Below are positions 28,163 through 41,962 of a stretch of DNA of 64,000 nucleotides, in pieces. Made by a program: the position numbers and the translations under genes. The notes beneath the pieces are model-generated. The model saw only the letters and a program-made list of their open reading frames with translations. It was not told the DNA's origin and searched no databases. The DNA is from Aphidius gifuensis (lineage: Eukaryota > Arthropoda > Insecta > Hymenoptera > Braconidae), in NCBI RefSeq assembly GCF_014905175.1, contig NC_057791.1, positions 3,596,001 to 3,660,000 of the forward strand, written 5' to 3'. The first letter of the stretch is position 1. Each line of letters starts with the position of its first letter.

Positions 28163-31100
28163 TATGACTAATTAATTTTGTCAACAGTATTATCAATTAA
28201 TTTAATATAATTTAAAAAACAAAATTAACTAAAACACCAAATTTTTAAATAACAAAAAACAATAATTTAAATAAATCCAAAGTACATTTGAAATTATTCG
28301 AATATAAATTACAATTGTTTTAAATTAAATTCCATCCACATTTTAATATGTTAAATAATGTTTTCTTCAAATTTAAGACTTGTTTTTTAAATATCTAAAT
28401 GTCAAATGTCATGAATCAAATGAACTATATTTATTTAAATGATAAAGGTTTCACTTTTAAAAGATAATAATTTTTTTAAGTTATATAAAGTGCAAGTATG
28501 TAAGTTTGATTGAGTAAAGTGATGGTCTGATGGTACGTTCCACGAGAATTAAGTACTTAAGGAAGTCACAATGAATATAAGCTCTTTGACGAGAAGGCTA
28601 AAATAGTGGGGAAATATTGTTGATGAATCTTGAGTATATAGGGTCCACGTGAGAGGTACTTGTATCCACCACCTCCACACTTGTTGAATTATTAAAATTT
28701 TTAAAAATATGGAATATGAAAATTAATTTAAATTATTATTTTAAACAAATGAAAAATAAAAATTCTTTAGTGATTATGATAGAAGAAGTAATTGTATTTT
28801 ATTTTTTAATAATTATTAAGAAATATTAATTAACTTTCTGTTTATTTTACGACACAAAATTAATATTTATTAGAATTTTTTTATTATTTTAAATGATAAA
28901 GAAAACAGTGAAGTTTTTATAAAAATGAAAAATATTTTGCAAGATTAATTGAAATAGAAAAAACATAAATAAAATTTTTATGTATTTTGTGGTATTTTTA
29001 AAATAATTTTTTAGTTATCATAGTTTTAAAGAAAGTTTTGTTTTAAATATACAAGTTGGTGCCAATTTTTAGTTAGCACTTAAATATTATATTGAGAAAC
29101 AAATGATATTTATTTCAACATAAAAATTGATTGATTTTTTTATAAAATGAGCTAAAAAAAAAAATCATTTCTCAAGAAATCTTTGAACCAGAAATAATTA
29201 TATATTTAAATAAATATATTTTAAATACTTCTATGAATAAAAATTCATAATTATTTTATGAAATATATCATAAAAATTTTAATATTTGTTTTTTTTTTTT
29301 TTTTATAAAATATAAATTATTAAAATATAATTTTACTAAATATTATTTTATGATATTTAATATTTCATAAATTTATTTTTCATCTAAATTTATTAGCCAG
29401 TATATTCTATAAATTAAAAAATAAATTTGTTTATTTTTTTTTCTATAATAATATGTAAACACCCTTGAACTTTGAAGTTACTTAGTTATTTGTTTATCCC
29501 ATTCTGATTTTTTAATTTAATTTAATTCTCTTACGTATGCAATATGTGTATCTATTTTTTTTTATTATTATTTATTCTTTATTGTTCAACAGATACAGTA
29601 AATTCCTCTTTTTTTTTATCAGATAATCATCAAAGATAAACAAAAGATTATACACGTGAAGACTAGTTTATTTAATTTTTTTTTTATCCTTTTTTGCCAG
29701 ACGAAAATAAGATTGTTATTTAAATTAAATTTTTAAATAAATAATCATTTACTTTATTTGAAAAGAATAAATTCTAAAATTCACCAAAAAAAAATAAAAA
29801 ATAAAATATTGCTGTTAACTATTTGCACAGTATTTTGTTACTTTTATTTTATTGTTATTTTATTATATTTGTTTTAGAGAAATATTTGACAAAATCATAT
29901 TGAAATAAGATCTGAAACACCACTTTCACTCAGTGACTTTGACCATGATCAAAATTTTTATCTTCACCTGTTATACAACGAAATATTTTACAATAAAATG
30001 CACTTGTTTCGAAAGCAATGTTTCGACACGTATGCACTATCGCGACTGTTTTTTTTATAAAATTCATAAATTGGAGTACTTAAAAAACCGTGAATGTTAT
30101 CATGAATAAAATAGTTCCAAGGTAGGTCAGTTTTAACTAACGGTAAAAAAATAAAAAATATAATTTTGACATAAATAACTTGAGGATATAATAAACTTTC
30201 AAATATTTATCTCAATAAATAAATATTATATTTTTTAAACTCACCATTTTGATGCCACTGCTGTTTTTTTTTTTGTTGTTTTTTTTTTTGTAATCAAATC
30301 GATGTCGATAATTAATCTAATAAATAAAATTACATCCAAGTCCAACAACAAACGTTATCAAACTGCAAGTGACATTTTTATCAAATTATTTAGCATTCGA
30401 TTTAATTAATTTTTTTAATTCTCACCTCATTACCAATAACGGAAAAATTGAATTCAAAATTGTGCTAGCTATTATACCGGTTTTTTTTCGTGTTCGCGTG
30501 TCTTCATTAAATTATTATTATTTTTTCTATTTCTTTTTTTTTTTTTGCACTTACAACACACACGTAACTAAAAAATAAACTTCAATTATCATCAAGTTGT
30601 ATTACGTCAAATTTTGCAAGTATATTTCCGTCTTTTTTTTTTATCTATTACTCTTTAATATGCAGTGTTAAAAACGAAGCACCACAAACAAGTGTTGATA
30701 AAATTTATCTATAGTTGGTGAGTGGGCACGATGAACGATTCGATACGACTGAATTATTAAGCTTGATGATGATGATGATGATGATGAAAACGAGCACCAT
30801 AAAGTATCAAGTGGGGTAGCCAGACCAAATAAAACTCATGGCTTTAATTTACCTTTTATATTTTCTTCAATCATCAATTTTATATATTTTATAATGACCT
30901 GTAGTCAAACAAAAAACCTATCAACAAATAAAATAAAATTTAATAATTATTGTTTTATTAACAAAAAAAAAAAAAAAAACATTACGCCATGTATTCCAAT
31001 TATAATTTTTTTAAAAAATGTCAATTGTAAACTTAAAAAATTACGTAATATACTTTATATAATTTTTTTTTCTTTTTTGCAAATTTAAATAACAAATAAA

Positions 31101-33251
31101 TATATAATTTTTTTTCTAAAAAACAGGTAAATGCTGACTGCTACATTTTTTTTTTTTTCATTTTCATGGACAAAAGTATTAAAATTGAAAAATTACTATT
31201 TATTTAAATAATAATTGAATTATTTAAAAATTTTAAATAACATATTTCAAGAGAACTAGACAATTCATTGAGTAAATATTGATGAATAATAATGTATATT
31301 CTAATTTTGTTATAAATAATACATATTAAATTTTTAAGTGAATAATTTTTATTTACAAGCGTCATTCGTATTTAAATTTTAATATTTTTAAGTCAATCAA
31401 TAAACAATCTTTTAAGAAAAAAATAAAAAGAAAAAATATTTATAATTAATATTATTAAATTATTTTTTCTAAATTGTTAATATTTAAAAAAAATATATTC
31501 AATAATAGACAACAGTATTTATAGAGATATTACATCGAGCCTTTGTTTATTGAGAAAATATTATTTACAATTGGAAATATTACAGCTGTATAGCAAAAAA
31601 ATAACAATCAATTTTTATTTTGTTTATATCTTTGTAATCTTTAAGTTTTTTTTACAGTGACTCAAAAAACTCTGGTATTTAAACAAAAAATATATCAAGA
31701 TTAAAAAATAAAAATTAATATTGATAAAAAAAAAAAATCTACCAGAGTTATTTGTTTGTCATTATTTTGTTTTTCCCCAATAACGTTAATTTGGTCTCTT
31801 ACATCTTACAAAAGACACCTTCGCATAATACATTAAAACATTTACAAATTATTTTAGATAATATCGTATTGAATTATAATGCAAAAAGTTTTAAAAAAAA
31901 AAAAGAAAAAACATAATAAATATCAGCAAAATTTTCAACAATTAATAGAAACAATTTTTTGTTTGTTCAGGAAAAAAAATTATAAAACAGAAAAAGTATA
32001 ATCTAGATGAAGAAGAATTTAATTTTTCTTATTTTTTTTTTTCTACGAGCACTTGTGATTATGTTAATTGATTACTATCAATTATTATATTACAAAATAG
32101 TAGACGAGTTTATTTATTATGTCTTGACTCGTTGGACATTTTTTTTACTTTAATTGTTTTTTAATTTAATCATAATTTTTATAGAACCTACTACCTTTTT
32201 TCATTAAGTACTTAAATTTCTATAAAATAATAAAATACTAATATTATTATAGCCGACTTGTTTTTTGTATTTTTTACTCAATTTCATGGAGATTATTAAT
32301 GATTAGCTTATAATCACGCATTTTTTTTTTTTTTTTAATTTTTGTATATTTAGTTTTAATTTCCGGTTAATAAAATGCTATTTGGACTAATAAAATATTG
32401 TTCAATCACATTGACGACAACTTGTACGAATGTCAAGGCAATTTTATATTATAAAAAAAAAAAAAAACAGCTCATTCGCAAAAGCTTTTCATTTCCTTTT
32501 CTTTACATATAAAATATATTTGTTTTATCAATTTGATTTTCATTAAATATTCATTGTTTCATTATTTTAAATATTTTCCAAAACATATTTATTTTTTTTT
32601 TCCATTCACAATTATGTTACTACGCGTATATTTTTTTTATCACTAGCAAAACTGTTTATACAAAATTTATATGACGTTATTTATGAAACTTGAATTTAAA
32701 AATTTCATAAAATATGTATACTCAAAATAAATGCGCACCTTTTGAGAAAAAAAAAATAATAAATAATAAAAAATGCTGTACATGAATTTTAATAAATTTA
32801 TATCCAGTTGGAGCAAATAAAATTATATTTAAAAAAAATTCGAGTATTTAAATTAGCGCTTTTGATAGATAAGAAAAAAAAAAAAACAATAAATAATGAT
32901 AATAAATAAATTGAGAGAGACACGAGAAAGATTGCATTGAAACGCATTTGAACACAAAAATTATATTACAAAGAAAAAAAAAAAACATTTGTTTCTTAAT
33001 TTTCTAATTTAAACAAAATAAAATAATCAATTGACAATATTGTGCAAAAAAAAAAACAAAAAAAAAAATACTTGTAGAGTAAAACTTACCACGTAAATTT
33101 TAATATTTCGATTCAAACAAAATATATCAATTAAAAAAAAAAAATTTACAGTTATTTAACAGCAATCATCAAAAAAATCCAGTTGAGATTCTTTGGAGAA
33201 GGTTTTTCGGTATATCTGATTGAATGATTATTATTTTAAATCAATTATTAT
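28163..33251. other. 5.1 kb gene-poor stretch upstream of FAAH2 copy B and downstream of mats
   Basis: No convincing coding sequence. Around 28500-28690 is a less AT-rich block containing CTATATAC on the minus strand (about 28634-28641), a plausible core promoter for FAAH2 copy B. A GAT microsatellite lies at about 30764-30786 within a second complex block (30700-30850). The right part (about 31500-33251) should contain the mats 3' UTR. The remainder is poly-A/poly-T-rich. Confidence 0.5.
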
Positions 33252-34691
33252 TCATCGTGCATCCTTGGCTGTTAATTTTTCAATCAATTCTTGTAGTGGT
33301 GCCAATTCTCGTCTTTCAATTAAATTAAATTCCTAATTAACAGTAAATTTAATAAATTATTTTAATCAAAAAGATAATATATCATTTTAAATAATATTTC
33401 TTACCTGAACAAAAAATATAAAATGTTTAAATGATGTATTTAAATGTGCTTCTTCACCCAATTGAACAACTTCACTAAAATGTTGATGATAAATATGTGC
33501 ATAAACTCTAAATAAACGTTTCAATATTGTCTTTGCAATAGAAAGAAAATTTTTTGGAAATGGTACACCTGTAAAATAAAAATTACAATTAGATAATATT
33601 CAATTTTAAAATTTAAAATATCAACTTGCCTATTTTTGAGGGAAATAAAGTCTCATCATCCAATTGATCTTGTACCCATGTCATTAGATAATCAATATAT
33701 TTTGGTGCTGAACATTTAATTGGTTTTTTAACAGTATGACCATCAGCCCAATGATATTCATATTTAGGTCCAGCTGACATTATTGGACAACTATCTTCTG
33801 TACAAAATTCTGTGATTGTGCCATACAACATGTTTATTTGATTGAAAAAATCTACAGCTATAAAATCAAATAAATATATATTAATTAAAAAATTAATAAT
33901 AATATTATTAATAATATTAAACTTACTGTTAACAGCAACCCATTCATTTAAATCTTCACCCTCTGGTAGCATAACAGCAAGACGTAAATTTCCAGATCCA
34001 AGTGTTGCAGCAGCATGTTTCATCAAGTCATACTGATGTGTACCTTCAGGTATATTTTTTTTTGGCTTAAATGTCTTGGAAGATCTGCTTCCACTGTAAA
34101 CAAAAAAAACATTTTAATTATTAATAATAATTAAGTAGTTAATTATCATGTACCAAGAAAATCTTAGAAAGTTAAATTTTATGATAAATGACTCATAAAC
34201 TGAAAACTAAATTTGTCATTATGACGTGGTACGATGCAACACCAAGAAGTCAAAAAAAAAAAAATAAATATATATACACATGTATATGTATATATAGTCA
34301 TACAATATAATTACAAAAAAACATTTCTCCAAGTTGAAAATAAAGATGGTAAATAAAAGATAAATAAAAGTCTGTCTGTCTGTCTGTGTCTGCATAAGAA
34401 AAATAAAACAAGAATTAAATAATAATTATTTATCATTTTCCAAGGAAAAATAATTATCATATTAATGTCAAAAGGCTAAACTGTCAATATTAAATTATAA
34501 ATATTATTAATAAACTGTCAAACAATTGACACTTTAATTGTCTTTTTTTTTTTCTGAAAATATGTCAAAAAATAAATAAACATAAATAAATTGATTATAA
34601 AAATGACAGTCAATTGAAATGTCAAAATTGGTTCATTATTAAATTATTAAATAATTATAAATAAAAACAATACTTACAATAGGAAGCTCAT
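33252..34691 (-). CDS. mats: MOB kinase activator 1 (Mats), Hippo pathway
   Basis: Five exons right to left: 34691-34678, 34093-33927, 33857-33630, 33568-33405, 33332-33252; 654 nt, 217 aa, against 216 typical. Mats/MOB1 binds and activates the LATS/Warts and Tricornered/NDR kinases in the cytoplasm to restrain growth. The sequence is nearly the invariant family sequence, beginning MSFLFGSRSSKTFKP. Zinc ligands are visible as Cys-x4-Cys in EFCTEDSCPIM and His-x4-His in AHIYHQHF. The first exon has only 14 coding nt; it was placed by MSFL, donor gtaagt and phase. Intron 3 starts with GC (ATAG|gcaagt) and ends acag; only this join gives the conserved KIGVPFPKNF. Divergent to TTI1 across 815 bp. 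Confidence 0.97.
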
Positions 34692-35505
34692 TTTGCTTGT
34701 CTGGTGATTTTGCGTCAAGTTCTGCAACGTTGTTTTGTTGCTATGGCGTTTTCACTTTTTCACCAAGCAAAAAAAAATATCATTTAACAAAATAAACACA
34801 ATAACTTGATTAAATTTATTATCAATATATTGTTTTTAATGATAATAAATTATAAACAATATTATAAATTAAGTTTAAACAAAATAATGACAAAAATAAT
34901 ATATAAAGTTATCAAAAGTAAGACCAAGGTTTTTGTGTCCAACTGATTCACACACTGTTGTTGTATGTGTGGGATTTAACACACAATTTTACACGATAGA
35001 TGAAGAAGGTGAACGTGGGTGGAAAAGTGAGATGACGATCATTGTTGAGAGAGCAAAAAAAAACAATTCATATTTGTCTTTGTTTTAATATATTATTTTC
35101 TCTCTTTTCAATAAACCAAATAAATTTTTTTTTTTCATGTGATTGGTTATATTTTAGTGCGACAGAAATGCGTCATGTCCATTGATTGGTCATGACCACT
35201 TGGATCCATATACCGGAAATACTTTTTACATACAAAAACTCTCCTCTCTCTCTCTCTCTCTCTATTGCTCTCTATGTTGATTCAGTTATCACGTGATCTG
35301 TCACTCTTCCAAAGAGACAGAGAGAGAAAGAAAACAAACCTAACTTGACCTAAACCCTTTCGCCATTTTGGATGTTTTTTTTTTTTTCTCATGTCAATGT
35401 GTTTTTTTTTATTTTAACCGGTGAATAATTTTTGGCGCAATTTTGTATATATTATTATTAATAATTATTGTTTTGTTGTTGTTTATTTTATGAAAATAAA
35501 TAAAA
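34692..35505. promoter_or_regulatory. Shared divergent promoter region of mats and TTI1
   Basis: 815 bp between the two outward-pointing start codons. It contains ATCACGTGAT at 35288-35297, a perfect palindromic E-box of the USF/TFEB type, and a CT microsatellite at about 35242-35263. No TATA box in an obvious position was found. TTI1 initiates shortly after the TTTTGTTGTTG tract, within a 5' UTR that seems unspliced. The bidirectional role is inferred from arrangement only. Confidence 0.5.
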
Positions 35506-38500
35506 ATGGAATCAACAATAACAAGAGATGCATTTTTAAAATTAAAACCATGTTGTGATGAATTTATGAAAATACCAAATGAAAAAACAGCTGTAAATGT
35601 TGTTGAATGTATTAAAAAATTAGCTGATTCTTCAATTAATGATTTATTTGAGTATATTTGTTATCCAATAATAATTCATCTTCAAAAATCTGCAATCAAG
35701 TAAGTTTAATTATAATAGTATTTAAATATTTATTATTTTGATTAACTTTTTTTTTTTGTTTATTTATCTAGCAAAGATGTCAAACTGCATATAATTAATG
35801 TGTTAAAAACAACATTAAATAAATCAGTAATAAATGATACTGGTTTTTTTGGTAAACTGTATTCAATATTGATGATACAAATTTATGATAATAATGAAAA
35901 AACAAATTTAATTACTGGACATGAAGAATTAAAGCTGAGTGTCATGCAATGTTTAAAATTATTATTTAGAAAATCATCAAGACAAGTTATTATGTCACTA
36001 TATAGTCGTGAATATGCAGCAAAATTAAGTCAAAGTATAGCATTATGTCTTGCAATAGCTAATCATGAAAAATATTTGCTATTAAGAATTGAAGCAATTG
36101 AAGCTTTAATGACAATATCATATGTACATGATGAAGCTTTATCTGATGTTATAATTAAAAATAAAGCTGCAGATATTATGATGTTATTTTTACCAGGTAT
36201 TGTTAAGACACTTCAAGATATAACACAAGGAAGTGATGTACAAAATCACAAAATAACACAAATTGCACTGAGAGCACTTGGTAGAATAGTTACTCTTGTT
36301 ATGGAAGATTCTCATGATAAAAAAATTATATCTCAAGGTCTTCCAACTTTATCAAGTATCAATTGTCAAGATAATGATAATGATGATCCATTAGGCATCA
36401 AATTAAAACGTAATAATAATGATGTTTTAAAAAAACACATTGAAACATCAATTCGTGATGAAAAATTTTTTAAAGCAGCTGCTGAAAAATTAAAAAATCC
36501 ATTAAATGAATTAGCTAATTTAACAAAACATGATAATTCAAATGTTCGACTTGAATTAGTTTCTACACTTGATTTATTTTTAACAAAAACAACACACAAT
36601 ATGAATCCATGTTTTTCGGAATTTATTGAAATAATAATAACACTATCAGAAGATGATTCTGATGATGTTAAAAATTCATCACGTAATTTATTAAATAAAA
36701 TAACAAAATTAATCATGAATAATTATGATATGAGAACAATAATAGAAATGTTGGAAGAAAATTTTTATAAATTATTAACAAAATTACCAAGATTAATACG
36801 TAGATCAAATGATTCAACCCAATTATCATATTTAAATAAAGTTGGTGGTTATTTAAGATTATTAGGAAAAGAACGTTTACCAAAAATTTTAATATCAATA
36901 TCACATTTACGAAAGCTAATATTATCACTTGTTTATATTGTTGAATTTGATTGTAGTGATGTTACAGTATTAGAAGATAATCAAATAAGAACAATTGAAG
37001 ATATGACATATTTAACAAATCGTTCATGGAAACAATTTAAATTTTTAAGAGATAAAATTACTCAAGATAAATTTTTATTGATATGTAAATATTTATGTGA
37101 AATGGGAGATTTAACAATATTAATTGATAGTATTATTGAATTAATATCTGATACACCAAGATATTCTAAAGAGCTTACATTTTTATTAAATTGTATTTTA
37201 CAATTTGATAAAAATCCATCAATATCATTGTATCAACAAGTCATTGATTATTATACTGACAATGAATATTGGTATTTGTCACTTCAAGTTGATGATGATA
37301 CACCACTTGTTAATGTACAAAGTAATATTATACAAACTTGTTTATTAACAGAGGGACTTGGTATTATTTCTACAACGCTAAAACATAAATATCAAAAATT
37401 TTTATTAAAAACATTGTATATAATTATTGAAAGAGCTGGAAGTGGTCATGGTTTAATAAGTCTTGTTGGTCTTCAATCACTTGAAAAAATATCACAATCA
37501 CAAGGACACAATGACATATCAAATTTATTACGTGAAAATGTTGATTATGTGTCTTATCATGTGACAATTAAATTACGTAAAGTTGAAAAATATCCAGGTG
37601 TTCTTGATGTTGTAACAATTGTCATGAAATATAGTACACTTGATTTTTTACCATGTCTTAAAGAAATTGTTGAAGATGCATTGACACAATTGGCAATTAA
37701 TTTTAAACAAAAAAATTCTTATTCATTATTAAAAGTATTAAATACATTTGTCATATGTATTCGTCAACTTGTGCTAAATAATGAAAATGATAATAAATTA
37801 TTTGATGATAAAATTGATGATAAAGCAGAAATAGTTATTAAAGATTTATTAAATTATTATGAGGCTAAAAAAAATTCACAAGATATTGATAATGATGATC
37901 TTGGTGGTACTATTGAAGACATTCAAAGAGAAATAGATGAACATAAAAATGATAATTATGATTATGAAAATATTGAAGAAGAAAAGAAAGAACCTCCAAC
38001 TTATGTTAAATTAATTGAAGATGTATTAAAACGTTGTTTACATTTTTTACCATCTAAAGATATTCCAAATACATTATTGGCAATGCAAACACTTGATGAG
38101 GGTCTTCATATTCTTGCCAATTGGAATGATCAACTTTTACCAATTGTACATGAACTTTGGCATCCACTTGTTGATAGATTTAAAGAATCAAATATTCTTA
38201 TTACAAATCGTGCATGGCAACTTCTTGTAACACTTGCTAAACTATCACAAGATTTTATTAGATCACGTACACTAAAACAAGTACTACCATCAATATCAAA
38301 ATTTTTAAAAACATCAGCAATTGAAAGTTACAAAAAGAATATAAAAAATCCTTATAAATTTACACAAATGTTTAAATTACAACGACAAATATTATTACAA
38401 TTTCCAATGATTGCAAGTGATTTAAAAATTCATGAAAAAGAATTATGGGATTGGCTTGATATTAGTGAAGCATATTTAAGTGATCAACAACATCCAGAAC

Positions 38501-38751
38501 TTCAAGATTATTGTATAAATATGTATAAAAATATTGCAAATATAAATAGTGATATTGTATGGGTAAAATGTCTTAGTATTATAAATATAAAAATTAAAAA
38601 TATACCATCAAATTCAACACTAAAATTGAGTGATTTAAAAATTGATAATAATTGTAAAAATGAATATAGCAATAATATTTATAAAATCATAAATTATGTT
38701 CATGAAATTACCTATAAAAATAGTGGATATATTGCATCAATTGGTGGATAA
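35506..38751 (+). CDS. TTI1: TELO2-interacting protein 1 (TTI1), TTT complex
   Basis: Two exons, 35506-35699 and 35772-38751; 3174 nt, 1057 aa (human about 1089). With TELO2 and TTI2, TTI1 forms the co-chaperone complex that with Hsp90 and R2TP matures PIKK kinases such as mTOR, ATM and ATR. The protein is helical HEAT/ARM-like throughout. The C-terminal third is the most conserved part (GLHILANWNDQLLPIVHELW, then RAWQLLVTLAKLSQDFIRSR and LPSISKFL). An acidic, Asp/Asn/Glu-rich linker is visible around residues 775-805. The start is the first ATG after the shared promoter; the intron is 72 bp, gtaagt..tctag. The gene converges on Rrp42 with 120 bp between stop codons. Confidence 0.9.
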
Positions 38752-38871
38752 AAATTAAAAATAAAAAAACAATTGTAAATTAAATTAAATAAATAAAAAT
38801 TATTTTTTTTTTCTATGTTTAAAAATGTTTTTTACTATAATTTATAATTAATTGTAATATAAAAATAATAA

Positions 38872-39832
38872 TTAACGAAGAAAACCAGCAATTTGTCTTT
38901 TAGTACCAAGTGATTCTTCTTTGTTCAATGCTTCCATAAGTGCTTCATTTAAATTTTTAGCAACACGTGTACCAATATCAAGATTTTTTAACATTGTTGA
39001 TGATTGTAAACTTCCATGTCCTGTTTTAACAATTGATGTTATTCTTCCTTTAGGTGTAACTGATAAAATAATATTACATGAACTACATGCTTCTTCTTCA
39101 GCTGTTGGATCAACAATACAATTATCACCAATTTTACACATTGTTACTAATAATGGATAATTATTAACATTTAATTTAATACAATCAAATGGATCATCTG
39201 ATACTTGTATATCAGCTTCACCACCATCCAATGTTGCTGCTGTTACTTTTGGTATTTCTGTACTATATAATGCAGCTTTAACAGCAACACCAATTGCATC
39301 AACTAAATTACCACCACATTGTAATATTAATACATCAACATACATTTTCCAACATTTTTTATGTGGTAATATTGATAAAATTTTAAGATCAATTGTTGAT
39401 GATGATTGATATGATCTTGATAATGTATTTGCAATTTCAGTTGCTAAATCTTCACCACCTTTACCCTCAAATTCTGGTGTTGCAACTGCTGAACAATCAA
39501 CAAAAAATTCGAGTTTTCCAGTATTTGGTGAATCTGGAAATGGTGTATCAACTTCTAGCTTTATACCAACAAGTACATCTGTATTACCAATTCGTAAACG
39601 TGATGATCCATTTGTTTGGGGCATTATACTTGTTTCAATTTCAAATGAACGATACTCATGTTGACGACGTCCATCAGTTCGAAAATCACTCTAAAAAAAA
39701 TTAACAATAAATTAGTCAATTGATTTTTGTGTTTATCAAATAATTAACATGGTTCTTTATCTTTTTTTTACTTACATCAACACCATGAAGAATAAATGTT
39801 TTTTCAGCCAAACTCAGAGGATTTTCAGCCAT
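38872..39832 (-). CDS. Rrp42: RNA exosome core subunit Rrp42 / EXOSC7
   Basis: Two exons, 39832-39776 and 39690-38872; 876 nt, 291 aa, the same length as human EXOSC7. It is one of the six RNase PH-like ring subunits of the RNA exosome, structural rather than catalytic, working in nucleus and cytoplasm on 3'-5' RNA decay and rRNA processing. Family marks seen: AEKTFILHGV at the start, DFRTDGRRQHEYRSFEIET, LEFFVDCSAVATPEFEG, VDVLILQCGGNLVDAIGVAV, SDDPFDCIKL, and the C-terminal KEESLGTKRQIAGFLR. The start ATG precedes a short exon with donor gtaagt. The long exon carries almost the whole RNase PH fold. Confidence 0.95.
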
Positions 39833-40627
39833 TTTATTTGTACTTTTATATAATACAAAAATTAATTATTGTAAAATTAATGTCAATAAACACGAAAGAT
39901 AATTGATTGATTGATTTAACACGTTTGTTGTTACTACACATAACCTGTGATATTTTTGAGTCATGTGTCTTGTCTATTAAGAAGACTATCTATGTGTATG
40001 TACATTGTACACCTATGTATGCATATATGTATATCAATGTATATGTATATACTGGAAAGCTTTTAAAAATTATTTATCAACAATTAAAAAACTTGATATG
40101 TAATATTATTATTGTATAAAAAATATTTTTATTTAATCAATTCAACTATTGAAAAACAGTGAATGATTTTTTTTATTGCTTATTATTTTACAATTAACAA
40201 CATTTTTAATTTATAGTAATAAACTATATAACAATTAATTTGTGATATTTATTATTTATAAACTATATAATTGCTTGTCATTTGCAAAACAATATATGTT
40301 TATTTATTTGGAAGCAAGCAGCTGTTAAATTATTAAATATTATTATTTGCTTTTTTTTCAACACTATCTAGATAAAATAAAATAAAAATAAAAAAAAAAA
40401 GACACTTATTAGTGTAAATTAAGTTATCTTTTTATAATAAAAAAAAAATTAAATATTTATCACAATGACTGATTAAATTATTCCTAGTTTTAACACTCCA
40501 AATGTTTTTTCATTTATCGAGTGTTACAATTTTGTTGTTTCTATTTAAAAAAAAAATGTATTAATATCATTATTATTATTTTAACAAATTTTGATTGTCA
40601 ATATATTGATGAATTTTTTTAGTTAAA
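39833..40627. other. Gap between Rrp42 and BLCAP
   Basis: AT-rich, with a TATGTATGTA-type simple tract near 40000-40050 and poly-A runs. The left end is the Rrp42 promoter and 5' UTR; the right end should hold the BLCAP 3' UTR. Nothing else recognised. Confidence 0.5.
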
Positions 40628-40849
40628 TTAAACGCAATTGTTGCTCCAAAATAAACAATTTCCAACTCCACTGTAGCAAATTAGAAAAACAGCAGCAAGA
40701 AAAACCATGGAACATATTATACATGGTTTTCTTTCAAGAAAAAATCCAATTAAATATAAAACCATAAACATAACATGTGTTTGTATTAATGCTGGATTAA
40801 CTGGTTTTGGTATCAGCAAAACTGGTATTAATAATTGTAGACAATACAT
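40628..40849 (-). CDS. BLCAP: BLCAP / bc10 family small membrane protein
   Basis: A single uninterrupted frame of 73 aa. It matches the bladder-cancer-associated protein family closely: MYCLQ.LIPVLLIPKP.NPAL at the start, then FFLERKPCIIC and VFLAAVFLICYS. Two hydrophobic segments (about residues 5-15 plus 25-37, and 44-60) flank the conserved LERKPC. Vertebrate proteins are about 87 aa, so the C-terminal tail here is shorter and ends NNCV. The molecular role is poorly known; vertebrate BLCAP has been linked to growth control and its mRNA is A-to-I edited at Tyr2, Gln5 and Lys15, all of which are conserved in this protein. A splice acceptor (ttttacag) near 40927 suggests a 5' UTR intron, with the first exon to the right. 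Confidence 0.88.
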   Translation of the reverse strand: MYCLQLLIPVLLIPKPVNPALIQTHVMFMVLYLIGFFLERKPCIICSMVFLAAVFLICYSGVGNCLFWSNNCV

Positions 40850-41950
40850 TTTTGTTGATTGCCAATAACAAATTAAATGTCACTTGTAAAAATAAATAAT
40901 CCATTCGTTTAAACAACAAATTTATCTGTAAAATAAAAATATTATATTGCTATTTAATATATTTAGGTATAAATAAAATTTTGTTTATAATTAAAAATAA
41001 ATAATTAAAAAGTTAATTTAATTAAACTATTATTAAAATCATAACCTTAAATTGATTATTTATTTTTATATTTTTCAAAGATTAAAAAAAAGAAAATTGT
41101 TCTATGATTTATTTAAAAAATTATCTTACACTTTTTTTAGAAACATTATTATTGGTATATAATGATTTTGGTAAATTGAATATCACTTATTAAATTTACT
41201 CAATTTTTTTTCGTACAGTATTTTGACCCCCACTGGCAATGCAAATTTAATCGATATTTTATTTTTTTTGTGACATAAAATGCCGCCATATTGAATGTAT
41301 AATAAAGCGGGATAATCAATTTTCTGTTTGAATTTTTTACCCGGTAACCAGTAGTATAATAAAATGTATTTAAAAAAATTATATTTATTATTAAAAAAAT
41401 CATCAAGGAAAAAGGTCAAAAATCAAATATGTTGTACAATCTAATTTGAAAAACTCGAATAATGAAAAAAATAAACCCATTAATTTCTATTATCAAATAA
41501 AATATTCAAATAGAATATATAAAAAAAAATTTTAATTGTTGATTGACTATATATAATCAAAAGATTTACCGGGCACTCGGGTGTAAAAAAAAATATATAT
41601 ATGTATGAGCCAATAGCACGTGTAAAAATTTTTAATATACGACTGTAAAATAAAATAGATGTTAAAAAACAAAATTTCCATGACTCTTACAGTCTTATAC
41701 GGTCTTGAATATTATTAAATTACAAATAAATTATTAATTATTTTCTACGTGTCTTTTCCAAGTCACCCAAGAGGTAAGACATACTTGACTCGTTTTTTTT
41801 ATAAGTGGTTTCTCCAGTAGACCTAATCCACCACGCTTTTCGCACGTCATCTAGCTGCAGCTATAAAATTATTTCGATGTACGGATTTAAATGTTTCGAT
41901 TTCGCTCGCATAACAGTACTGATCAGTCGACGCAATTGTAAAAAAAAAAA
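40850..41950. other. 5' region of BLCAP, no coding sequence
   Basis: A non-coding BLCAP leader exon probably lies around 41180-41900 on the minus strand. More complex sequence occurs at 41210-41350 (including the antisense of CAATATGGCGGC near 41283, a typical metazoan leader/YY1-like word) and at 41760-41935. The two frames overlapping 41183-41419 are not protein-like. Confidence 0.4.
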
Positions 41951-41962
41951 TAAACGAAAAAA

